Notes under the pieces: generated by a model
What the model saw: only the letters and a program-made list of their open reading frames with translations
Databases searched by the model: none
Told to the model about the DNA's origin: nothing
DNA from: Siderastrea radians
Lineage: Eukaryota; Cnidaria; Anthozoa; Scleractinia; Rhizangiidae
Direction: 5' to 3'
Assembly (NCBI GenBank): GCA_964017195.1
Contig: OZ024892.1
Span: 20,142,889 to 20,206,888 of the forward strand
Length of the DNA stretch: 64,000 nt
Position numbers and translations under genes: made by a program
In this document: positions 35,166 to 48,177 of the stretch, one piece after another
Numbering within the stretch: the first letter of the stretch is position 1
Layout of the letters: every line of letters begins with the position of its first letter

Positions 35166-38100
35166 TAGCTAACCAACCTATCAATAGATCAATCAGTTTG
35201 TACTAGGGTAAATGCTTGACTCACAGTCAATAAAATGGGCAATTCATTACTTTGTTGCCATCAAAATCAAATTAGGCAAATAAGCTGATAAAGTGAAATA
35301 TGCATATTTGTTAATAATAGTCGGTAAAAGATAAAAACTAAAAGGATAGTTACATAAATACACTTGTGCTAGCAATTTCTTTTAATCATTTTTTAGCAGG
35401 CAATTCCCATTCAGCTTTCTACCTCTCAACTGACTTGACCTCCATATGTACATGAAGGTGATAAAACTATTTTGATCTTACATTGTTATAGATAATAATC
35501 AGTTTCCAATGGTTAATTTATCAATAATAACTTTGACAATACCCGCCACTGATGTCACGTCTATGCAATCTTTGTTTCAAACCTCAGCTGTGAAGGTTTG
35601 CTAAAATAATAGTTTGTTATAGTCTGAAGTAATTTCCTTACAAGTGTCTTTTCCATTAAGGCAGTATTCTTGCAGTATGTGTTAAAATTAACTAGTTAGG
35701 CAAATAAAGATACTGAATTGACTAAGTGTATCCACTACAAACCTGCAGATGAACAGCTTGCTACTGTACAGTCACAATCACTAAAACAGTGCTTGGCTGC
35801 CATCTTAAATACTGTTGTAAACTAAGGTCAAATAATATTGTACTTCAGGCCTTGACAGGTGGCCCATATGGCCAGAGTTTAACCAGGTTCCTGTACTGTA
35901 AAATGCCTAGGAATAATACTACTCCCTCTAGTCCATTGCAGGGATTCTCCCAGTAATGTGTCAGCATTATGTGCCATTTATACAAGTTATGCAGAAAGAG
36001 AGAATGTGAGGGAATAGAAAACAATGCAACAATGTGGAGACTAAAACCTAACCTTGAACTACCTAACCTCTGATCTTCCAGTTGAAAGTCTGACAGTCTA
36101 CGCCACCATGCCTCAACAAAATACCATTACACCTTTGTATGCTGTGATTGACAGATGTCTTAAATTGTAAATCATACAGTCAGTATTTGACCCAGAAGGT
36201 CATGTAGTTCTACATGACAAACCGATGAACTCAACTGGTTATTTTAAACTTTAATTGGTTGAATTTTGTCTGATGGTGGTGTGCATGTGTTTCAGAGAAA
36301 GCAAGCCAGGAAGAAAGTTGTTCGTGAGTACATCCCAGGATACAGATCAGGACCGTATGCTTTGATGTTGACCCTGTATAGGCAGAGCGAGGTCTGACAT
36401 GCAAATCTCACTATGTAATAAATAATAATTATTTGTTACAATTGAAGTTTTTACAGACTGAGTACTCCAGATGCTCCGATCCTCATGTGGGGATAGCTTC
36501 ACAATTTATTTATGTTGTTTATCCAGTAGATCAGAGTTTTAATTTCAAACTTAAATTATTGAGTTGGAATGATATAATTTTGAATGATGCAGCCATTCCA
36601 CCATGGAATCATCTGACTGTAAAATTAGTCTGTTTAGGTAGGTATTGGTTGTGAATCATCAAAGGGTGAATAGCGGATTTTTGGATGACTTGTATCAAAC
36701 TGTGAATTATACTAGTGGACATGTTACTCATTGCTTGTATTTTTCCAAGCTCCAGATACTAATGCAATTTGTAAAATGTCTGCTGTATTATCTGTAAAAC
36801 CATCAAATAAGGTGACAATACTTGTTTGCACATGACAATCTGAATTTATCTTGTCCTTAAGTTATCTTCTCCTTTTATATTTTAAAAGTACTCCTAGTTG
36901 TAAACAAACCTTGTATTGTTCCTCCAACAGAGGCCAGATTTTTACTTATAAGTGTACTTATTTTAATCGCAGAGACCCAACTATCGTGGATACATGACAC
37001 GACCTGAACTGCAGAAGGAAGCGCAGCCACTCTGTGATGCTTCCTTCACCATGGTAACATGACTTGCTGTGTCTTTGGGAAAAAAAGCTTTTTTTAATAA
37101 AATTAGGTTATTTTCCTTTGACTGGTAGTAATATCATGACTGTTATGCCATTTCCCATAAAGAGACATTTCCCATTTATTTTCCCATTTTTCCATTTTTT
37201 AAAGGCCCCACTCTCCTTTGATTTTCACTGCCCTGTTCATCAGTGCCTGGAAATGTGTCTTCAGTTGATTTGTTCTCTTGACACCAACTGTTTCCACTAA
37301 ACATCATTGTTAGGATTGACTGAAATAACTAATCAGTGCTTCAACCAAGTTTGATAGCAGCTGTGTAAATAATTTAGACTTGAATTTTGAAGTCATTAGA
37401 AGTCACAAATGAAGATTTATGTTAAGAGTTACTGGTAAGTCCCAACAGAGCACAACCTTCCATAACCTTGCTAGCAGACTAATTATAAATAACTGACTAT
37501 TATACAGCCTGACCCAGGAAGTCATTACACAGCTTGGTCATCTATGTCCACTCTGATCAAGAAAGGCTTCATTCTCAAGACAAACAATCCTGCCAGGTAC
37601 CTTGTTGTATACGACATATTTGTAGCAATGTGGCAGATCTACACTGTATAAAGAATCCTGCCAGTTGTATGTTTTATATTGTCAGCCAAAGGACAGATGG
37701 ACAATGCATGCAACAAAACATTTCCATGCACTAAGTGGTCTAATGCTTCAAATGTCTTGTTCTGTGCATCGCCATGTACATGTATAACTGTGTGTTCTTT
37801 AAGGCCATCAGGACAGTACTGTTTCCTGTTTTGTGTCAGTCAGTCACCCCAGTTGACAGCATGATAGCAAACCCTAATTGGATTGCAAAATGATTGATCA
37901 GTACTGGCATGGTCTGATCAATTCATGACGTATTCATTTAGGCCAATTAGCACGGTACGATTTTTGCTTACCACTGTCATATGCAACTTTTGTAGCGCGC
38001 GCTGCTTGCATCAGGCAAAGATCGTAAACAACTCGTCATTCTAACCTTTTGATTGTGGCTAGGACTGTCATAGGATTTTAAAATCCTACATTTTTCACAT

Positions 38101-41100
38101 TTGTGCAACTGTCGTAGGGATGTTGTAGGTTTAATTTACATGACCAATAATTTTTATTTGTGTTGTAGGCATGGCGTTGGCATTGTGTAAGCATATTGCA
38201 TGCAACAAAATTGTACCGTGTAAATCCGTTTAAATTTAATATACTCTACTACAACTGAAAGGGATGACCTAACCTCGACCATGTATGAGCTTTCAACAAC
38301 TAGAGGAAGACAAATATCTCAGTCTATAAATTTTAATAATATTTAAAATCTTATTGTACAGGCTTGTTTGGATTTCTGCTTTCTTGAACTCACTTAGGAA
38401 ACAAGCATTCTCCAAGGGAAACAGGTTTATTTTTGAGAATTAGGGAATTCAAGATGGCCATGCTGCAGCCGTATGCAAGGCTGACATCTTAATCAAAATA
38501 ATTTTGTTTATTGTTGTTGTTGTTGTTTTTTTTTTTGCTGAAAATGAAGGTATTCCCTGACAGATCAAGGTTGTGTTTTAGCTGAGAAGTTAGAGACTGT
38601 AACAGGAGACAGTTTGTCACCAATACCAAGCAGCACTGTACCATTCACTAGTGACTCTGTTCCATCAAGTAGCCACTCAGTTGATTTAAAGTGTGAAAAG
38701 AAAGTCAGTAAGGTATCCAGGAAAGCTAAACCAGTACAGCATGTGTCTATAGACATGACAGAATGTAAAGACCTCACTGAGGAATCTGCAAGCTCATGTG
38801 GTTTTACAAGAGTAAGAAAAAGAAAAGAAGATGAAATAAAACCAAGGTAAGACTAAAATATTATAATAAGCTACCATATGTTGCCCTCTTTGGTACTCAC
38901 TGTAAATAAAATCAAGACTTTGTATAATAATAATAAAATACTTTTAGGTGCATTTAGGATGCATTTAAGGACTTAATGTAATAATATAGGTGGGGCTAAG
39001 GTTGAATGTTAGGCAGTTAATTTCTTCAACCCTTTTCACAAATACCAATGAAGGTTACAAGAAAACTTGAAATAAAACACAAAGAAAAGAGTGGTGTTTA
39101 TTCCTGGGAAACAGTAACATTCGCAAAACCATTGATTTTCAGTTAATAACAAGAAATAAAAATCAACTGCAATTAAAAAGTATGTGTATATTCCTGTTGT
39201 TAGCACTGACTTTCTTTTCTCATGGAAATTGGCCTGCACTAAATCTAGGAATATGGGACAGACCGAAACACCATTACACTTGGTAACCTTAAGGCGACTC
39301 GATCGAAATAAATGACGCGCTCTACGCCTCTCTGAAAACTCTAATAACATCGTCATTTCTAACTCGATTGCCTTGAAACTTTCGCATTTTATACCCAATT
39401 TATTGAGGAATAATATGTACGTCAACACGTAGATGTACTCTTCGTTAATTTTCCGTGATTTTGCTTTTATTGAACACTACTTTTTTGATAAAATTGTTAT
39501 TCTAACAAAACTGAGCGCTACGAGTTGGTTTAAACTTCTAGAATCAGCTTATAATAACATCTTACCTTGACTCTTCAAGTTTCCGCAAAATCATAGGAAC
39601 AGAAATCCCGGCATAATTTGAACGTCAAAATAACAACCCCAGACGGACTTCAAAGTTTGGACCGCTCCAGCGCTTTCCAGATTTGACCGAAAAGCGTAAT
39701 AACTCCAGATAAAGTAAGTTCAGTGTATGGTTGTAGTTAGTTCCAAACCGCATTTGGCTATCCGCAACGATGAAAAAGTTTGGGCGGCTATTACAAACTC
39801 ACTTTCTGCACCAAAATATAACGAAGTCGCCAAATTCACGTTTTTCTGAATTATATGAAAACTAACCGGACGAATTGAATAAAACTATCGGAACATGAAA
39901 CTGAATCTTTTACACATACTTTGCGCTATTTTCCTTTGCTGGGGCGATCTTGGTTTTGACAATATATTTCTTGAAAGTGATGCGCTATCGAAACTCTGTT
40001 CTGTATACGGCTTTGTTGTTATCTGAATTCCACAATAGCGCTATGCAACTTTCCTTGCATTTGATGAGAATTCGAGGAATTTGCACATTGGCTAGGGGGG
40101 TGCATTGACGGTGTTTGGTCCCCGGGTTTGGTCGCTACACGCTTTGGTGGTTTTACGTATCTGTTCTGTAATTTCATGACCATGCTAATTGAAAATAAAG
40201 GAACAATTATTATCCTATGAAATGCTATGTTGATATCAGGCGACACACTTTTTTTTATATCTCGAAAGGACGATTTTAACCTTCACCTGGCATGACATTA
40301 TAGACAGGTAAACCACCAAAGCGTGTAGCGACCAGACACCCCCCTAGCCAATGTGTAAATTCCTCAAATTCTCATCAAATGCAAGGAAATTTGCATAGCG
40401 CTATTGTGGAATTCAGATAACAACAAAGCCGTATACAGAACAGAGTTTCGATAGTGCATCACTTTCAAAAAATATATTGTCAAAACCAAGATCGCCCCAG
40501 CAAAGTAAAATAGCGCAAAGTATGTGTAAAAGATTCAGTTTCATGTTCCGATAGTTTTATTCAATTCGTCCGGTTAGTTTTCATATAATTCAGAAAAACG
40601 TGAATTTGGCGACTTCGTTATATTTTGGTGCAGAAAGTGACTTAATAGCCGCCCAAATTTTTTCATCGTTGCGGATAGCCAAATGCGGTTTGGAACTAAC
40701 TATAACGATACATTGAACTTACTTTATATGGAGTTATTACGCTTTTCAGTCAAATTTGGAAAGCACTGGAGCGGTCCAAACTTTGAAGTCCGTCTGGGGT
40801 TGTTATTTTGACGTTCAAATTGTGCCGGGATTTCAGTTCCTACGATTTTGCGGAAACTTGAAGAGTCGAGGTAAGATGTTATTATAAGCTGATTCTAGAA
40901 GTTTGAACCAAATCGTAGCGCACAGTTTTGTTAGAACAGCAATTTTATCAAAAAAGTAGTGTTCAATAAAAGCAAAATCATGCAAAATTAACGAACAGTA
41001 CATCTACGTGTTCACATGCATATTATTCCTCGATAAATTGTGTGTAAAATGCGAAAGTTTCAAGGTAATCGAGTTAGAAATGACGATGTTATTAGAGTTT

Positions 41101-44100
41101 TTAGAGAGGCATAGAGCGCGTCATTTATTTCGATCGAGTCACCTTAACCTTTTGTGTATTAACCACTTTTAACTACTGCCTGGTGAGTTTTTTGGTAAAT
41201 GCTAACCCATGAAGTGTGACATTTCATGCAAAGGGGATTCTTTGAAGCAGGGCTGGTGCAGGTGGCAAGGAGACCAGCTCAGTGTACATGCGTATACTTG
41301 CCAGTCATTTGCGATTTTTGACCTGTGCTCTGATGATCATCTGGAGTATGTACAGGTTCTGGACAAAAAGCACACCTGATGATGTGGCCTCACGTAGAGC
41401 CCTGCTTATGATGTGATTAAGATATTTTTGGTTTTGTTTGGTAGAGTTGATGAAAGTGATGTCAGCCTCACCCCTGACTTTGTCCTGAGACCAGGTGCAC
41501 ATTTTGATTATATAAATTTTGTTTTTGAGTGAAGTAGGACAAACCAAATGATTTGTAGAGGGAAGTAATTAAGGAACCACAATAAGAATACATTCATAAG
41601 GTGATTGACTGGTTATGCAAGGCAAACACGCTTACCTCTGTTGGTATATCACATATAAAGTTTACCATTGAACATTCTGAAGAAAGCTGAACCTTGGAAG
41701 ATGCTTAGATCAAAGCTGAATTTAATTTCTGTACTGGTTGCACATCATGCAGTGTAGGAATTATTTATTTTTAAAAGGCTGCAAAATAAGTTTGGACTAA
41801 CAAACCTGTATCTGTGTTCTTACAGGAACATTTGATATTATTTTGTGTGTTGACATCACTGAGACCACATCAGGACAAACCAAGTCAAGGAAAGATGCTC
41901 TTGTTCCTGAACTGAAGAAAAATGGTACATATTGGATAGATTCATGAGGGATGACATAGAACTGGCTGCTTTTACCATTGATGCAAGCACAAGTGCAATG
42001 TCATCAGCATAGCATAAGGGCTATGCAGTTTGGTGAAAATGTCAACAATGCAAGCATAAATGTGCACATACTGTGTGAAGAAAAAAGCGCTCATTCTTCG
42101 TGTCTAGTTTTCACTACGAATATCCAAGACATGTGCAAAAGGGCAAGTGTATGGAAAATGAATTTTTGTTATCCCTGCGCTTACTTGTATGCTTATGGTA
42201 GCGCCAAGCCTCTATTCACATTGGTACAAGTGCTGTTATGCTTACAACTGCTTACGTTTAATAGTGCTTGTGCTTTCTTCACTCATGAAAGCCACGCAAA
42301 GATTACTGAAGAGTTACCACATTCCAGCATTCCAGCTAACTCCACAAAACAGTGCTAAAAACATTTTCCTCTCCCTTTGTCTTAGCATTTTGTTGCACAA
42401 GTTTGATGTTTTTATACATTGAATGCCTTAACCTTTTACATCCTAACAGTGTCGTACATGAAATTCCTCTTTACATTATCAATACTTGTTGAGACATTTA
42501 AGCAATGAGAACAAAGAAAGTGGTCACCAAGGTTAAGAAGTCTTGATATTTAGACAAATTCTCCTTACTAGTTCCATAAGAAGTGTATAGAAAACAGTAA
42601 GGAGAATATGGATTTTATATCAGGGCTTAAAGGGTTAAGGTGAATCCACTGAAAGGAAGACATCATCAGCATTTATCACACATGGCAGAGTATGTCACGT
42701 GTGTACGGTTTAAAATACTTGTCTTATTTTGTCCAAGAAGTCTTTTCAAAATAAAAATGCACCATGCTAGTTGTCTTTCAGAGTTTGAAAAACTTTTTTC
42801 TTCTTCTCTAGGGGTGCAATTTGATGTTCGCAAACTTCAACTTGGAGACTTCCTGTGGGTAGCACGTGAAAGAACTGTCCCTACCCCAGGTACTGTCTTC
42901 ACTTTAGAAATTATTTACAATGACGATCGTAACCACAAAAAGTGCAGGGATAAAATACTTTGTGAAAATTAATGTGGAATAAAAAAAACACTACTGTTTA
43001 TACCAATATTCTCTGGCCCAGAAATATATTAACAACAAAAATGTTTGTATAAAATGATACAATTCAACTTTGATTTAATCGTGTACAGTTGTTGTCACAT
43101 GCACATGAACATACAAGGTTGGAAGCATTGTGACAATGTCAGTGACTATGATGTTTACTATTCCAAATGGAGAAATATCAAGAATTCTCCGAGGCTGATT
43201 AGTATTAAGTTCTCATGTCATAAAAAGCCTTGAAAGAAACTACTTGAAGCTACTTGAAAATATGCACGAGAATGATTGTATAAGTACTCTTCTATATTAG
43301 ATTTTTTGAAAGGTACTTTGACTCATTTTTGAAAACACAGTAGAGTATTTACTCTCTTCTGTTATGAAAATTAATGCATGTCAAATTGAGATAATTCATA
43401 AAGAAAACACAGAAAGGGCGAGGAGATGGCAAAAAACTGCAGCAGACCAAACAGAGTTGCTTCCTGCTAAACGCGTCTTCCCTTTCTGTAGTTGTAGTCT
43501 TAGTTGGCTGTTTTGTTCTCTTTTTTTTTCTTCAACGCACGCTAGGGCTTTTTCTCGTTTCCATGCTCTCATAATGAAGAACAAAACGACGTCATAAGGT
43601 TCTGCACGTGCTGAGCGCCACTGTTTTGGGGACAGCGTGTGTCATTTGTATTTAGCCACACACAACAAGTCGTAACAGTGCTGGGAATTAATCCCCCAGA
43701 AGCGATCCGGGGGAGACACCTATATTCAGTAAATACTATCCTGAATTTGATCATGCCTTATGTTCAAAACATCCTGCAGGTTGTTTATCGGTCCCAGTTG
43801 CTCGCGAGGTAGTGCTGGATTATATTGTAGAACGGAAGAGAATGGATGATCTCTGTGGAAGCATCATCGATGGTCGATTTCGGGAGCAGAAGGTCTTGTT
43901 CTATTTTTGTTGTAATGCTTAGACTATGTTGTTTTAAACTAAAGTGGTGTAAAGGCTAATTCCTCCACAGGGTATGCAGAGGTGCACAGTGCATGTTCAC
44001 CTGGCCAAGCTGTCTTAGGTTACATCTAAAACTCAAACTTTTCCGTTTACGTTTTGGAAACCAGAGGTAGACCGCATCTTTTGCCTCAGGCGTTAAGCAT

Positions 44101-47100
44101 AGTGCTCTGTGCAATTTGAATGTCAAACCAACTTAGAATGCCATTGCTATCTACTTGCTTACTGCCCCATATCATAAACTAGCCGTTTTGGTCTTTTATT
44201 TGGCTTTCGATATAACCACTCGAACAGTAGCATCCATTGAGGGTTAACACCAATTTTACTAGTGGTAATGTTGATATTTTAAAACATTTAGATAATTCTG
44301 TGTTAAATTTCACTACTTATGAGAAACTCGTCTGTCATGAGCGTGCAAATAACCTGAACTACAAAGGTGAGCAACATCGTACTTCAGTTCGTATAAAATA
44401 CATTAAAACTAACTTTTCCATGCACCCTTGTAAGCATTACCTGAAGAGATCTGGTGAAGTTATCTCATTTCTACTTAACGCTGCTTTTGTCTTGTTTGTT
44501 TGTCACAGTTTCGTTTGCACCATTGCGGCCTTAAACATCCAATCTATCTGGTGGAGGATTTTGGTTCCATACAGCACATGAGCCTCCCAGAGTCCACACT
44601 GCAGCAAGCTATTGTTAATACTCAGGTTGGTCAGCACATGGCTTCGTGCGCGGTATGTTTACAGAGCTTAGTGCGCATTAGGCCACAGACGTCAGCTAAC
44701 GCATCATCACTTACAGTACGCCCATATTTATTGCATTAAATTAGCGGCTTCCTTCAACGTCTACCCTCTGCTTTACTAGTAAAAGTTCATTTTTAGTATG
44801 GTAACATCCGGGGGCAGAATTTTTTTCTGAGAAGCTTCTTCCGAAAACGCTCGAATGCTGACATTAGAAACGTAAAAGGCGTGAAGGAGCCTTCACACAG
44901 AAAACTTCAGTTTGCAAACTCGTATGGCCAAGTATACTAGATAAACTAGTCTGTTCTCACCAACGGCTGCAACAAAATTTTTGTGTTGGCAAACTTGAAT
45001 TTGTGTCAACACTTGTTACTAAAACATAGGTTATTTGCTTTTTTCTCGTTGCCTAGCCCCAGTCCCTTGTCTGCCACCTCGTCCAGATCAGATCCAGTCA
45101 CGATGTCCGTTTCATGCAGCCAAACCAGCTAAAATCTCATTGCTTTGTCTTTTGATGTCTCTTTAGATAGTAGATGGCTTTTTTGTGAAGCGGACACATG
45201 ATTTGAAGGAGTCTGTTGCTTACTTAACGGTGATGACTCGATATCTGCAAAGGATTTACTCAGTAAGTCCCTGATAACACACTTCCCATCTTATCTATTA
45301 TTTGTCCTCACTAAAAAGCCAAGTAAACCATGGTTTGATTCTTGCTTTAGATTTTAAGGTGGCTCATCTGGATTTTTCCGAGGCACACCATCCCAACTTT
45401 GAACGGCTAATACTTTACTGTCTGAGCTCGGTGGGGCAAGCTGCTTCACACATTTACTAGAGACTGAATGAACTTGTCAAAAAAGTAGGTTTGATTGACA
45501 TCGGTGTTACCATAGCAACGAAACGATGACGTCATGATTTTTGTATATCAGCAATTTTCCCGACATCTAGACCTAAACTTTTAAAACGACCTATTGTCTC
45601 TTATAGTCTAGGTGTAGATCTTCAAGACTGGAAAGTTTTAAAAAATTCTATGAGCGCGTTTTCTAAAAAAATCGGATTGAATTTTTTCCAGTAAAAAAAA
45701 TTACAGAGCCGGTTTATTTCAGGAGTTTGTCTTTTGTCTGTATTCTACATATTTGTGTGCTTTGGAATCAACAAGTTTGCCATGCCTGCTTGCTACGCTT
45801 CGCTGGTACCGTAGGGATCGTGAAAATTCTGTTTTTAACACAATGACAATGAAAGCCTTGTGTTAATTGCCATTGTACTAAGAACAGAATTTTCACGATA
45901 CCTCCGGCAACAGCGAAGCGTAGCAAGCAGGCATGGCAAACTTGTTGATCCCAAAGCACACAAATTTGTAGAATACGGACGAAAGAGAAACTCCTGAAAT
46001 AAACCGGCTGTCAACAAATGATGCGGCAATGAAATTTTGGAGGAGAGTGCAAAAGTCTCCTATACTTTTATTTGCATTTTGCGCCCTTAAACTGATTCAA
46101 TGCGCGTGACATTAACAGGGATAGTTCAATACATGTTAGACTTGAGATCACAAGATTTAAAAGGAAATTCATTGACCAGTTTTTTAATAAAAGCTTCCGT
46201 AACAAAGACGTTGCTTCTCTGTGTAAAATGAGCATATTTAAGACATTACTTCTGATTACATCAGAAATCTAGCGAAGCAAACCGGATAAAACCTTCAGGA
46301 AAAGTAGCTGTATGCTACAGCTGTGACATGTGATGAAAACATTGTTTCAATCTGTCAGGATAACACTTGTATCGATGAAACAATAGAAAATAACGTAAAT
46401 CTGTAATTTTTTACTGGAAAAATTCAACCCGATTTTTTTCGAAAACGCTCTCATAGCATTTTTTAAAACTTTCCAGTCTTGAAGATCTACACCTAGACTA
46501 TAAGAGACAATAGGTCGTTTTAAAAGTTTAGGTCTAGATGTCGAGAAAATTACTGATATACAAAAATCATGGCGTCATCGTTTCGTTGCTGTGGTAACAC
46601 CGATGTCAATCAAACCTACTTTTTTTGACACGTTCATTCAGTCTCTAGTAAATGTGTGAAGCAGCTTGCCCCACCGAGCTCATGCAGCAAAGTATTAGTA
46701 GTTCAAAGTTGGGATGGTGTGCCTCGGAAAAATCCAGATGAGCCACCTTAAGCTGCTAAAATCAGCTTCGGCTTCGGTGTTGGGTGCATTTAATGGAAAT
46801 AGCTTTTGTGGTGAAAAATCAACATCATGCAGTCGCACTATTTCCAGCTTCCGTCAAACTCACGAGGTTTTTGTAACTAGCTCTTGCAAAGGCTAGAAGA
46901 AAAGGACTTTGTTGTTTGTTGAATTTATTCACAGAAAAAGACCCTCATAAGTTGCCGTCAAGGAGGCTTGGAGGAAGCACGATCAAACAGTACGACAGGA
47001 AATGATAGAATGTACCTCATGAATTTCCCCGACTTCAACGACTCAACTGTTAAGAACAAGGTACTTGACTGGATAATATTTAGTCAGGGAGACATACACA

Positions 47101-48140
47101 TAGGTCTACATAATTTATTTTACGTGGATTATACATTAGCTGTGGTATCGGTGGGTCGTGCAGACTTGACAAGCAAGGTCTGCAGGCAATAGCACCAACT
47201 GCCCTGGACTAGGATTTGACCCAGGAGGGTGGAAGAGGCGGAAAAGCTACCTCCATATGCATTTAGATTAGTGTTCTTTGTTGACCGCCCCAATCCAGGG
47301 AAATTTGATGTGAAGGGGGAGAGGGCAGCTTTCACAGGCTTGAGATATGAGCTAAAATTTAAAACGGAAAAACGTAGTTCATTTTTACGTTCTTCGCCAG
47401 AGGGTTGTTTTTATTTCTTTTTTCAAAGGGCGTGGCCGCGCCAGCGATCGCCTTTTTTTTTGTCGCAAAGATACCCTGAGCGATCTGTTCCAGCACATAA
47501 TGCGCAGGCAAAGGTGGACAGTTCAGTTGGGCCACGACCCGTCATAGCACACAGACTCCGGCTCCAACAACGAGGGAAATTACATTAGCTAAGGTCACAT
47601 TCATCACAAGTAACCTTAAGTCTGTTGTGTTGTAGGTGATGACAGTGAGTGAAGTATTTGCCAAACAGCTTATGCAGATCAGTGGAATATCGCCAGAGAA
47701 AGCTGTAGCCATCTTGGAAAAATATCCCACTCCTAAAAGGTAGACACTCCATAAAACGCTGTTACAGTATGTTGCAATTGCAATCGTGTTTGTGTGATAA
47801 TACTTCTGATAGGATTTTAAGTTGAGATTTAACAGAGAACAGCTTTAAATGTTATGCTTAAGTGAATAACCGAAATTTGCTTATTTATCACGCAACGACA
47901 ATCAAAGTAACAACAATTTTGTTATAATAGCACAGTTTTTGAAATAATTCAATTAATATGCTGATGACAAAGCAAATAAAATCAACTAACTGTAGTACAG
48001 TGCTAGGAGTTGATGAATCAATGTTCTCGAAAAAAATTCACCATAGTCGAAATAACTATAACAAAATTTTAAAAATAATGTAACAATAAGTAACAAATTG
48101 TTAGTCATCTTTAAGTGTGAAAGTGGGAAAATAGAATAAC

Positions 48141-48177
<37 letters not shown>

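Noticed and set aside
41305..41547. 80-codon minus-strand ORF as a reverse transcriptase remnant
   Set aside because: No recognisable motif; composition alone is not enough.
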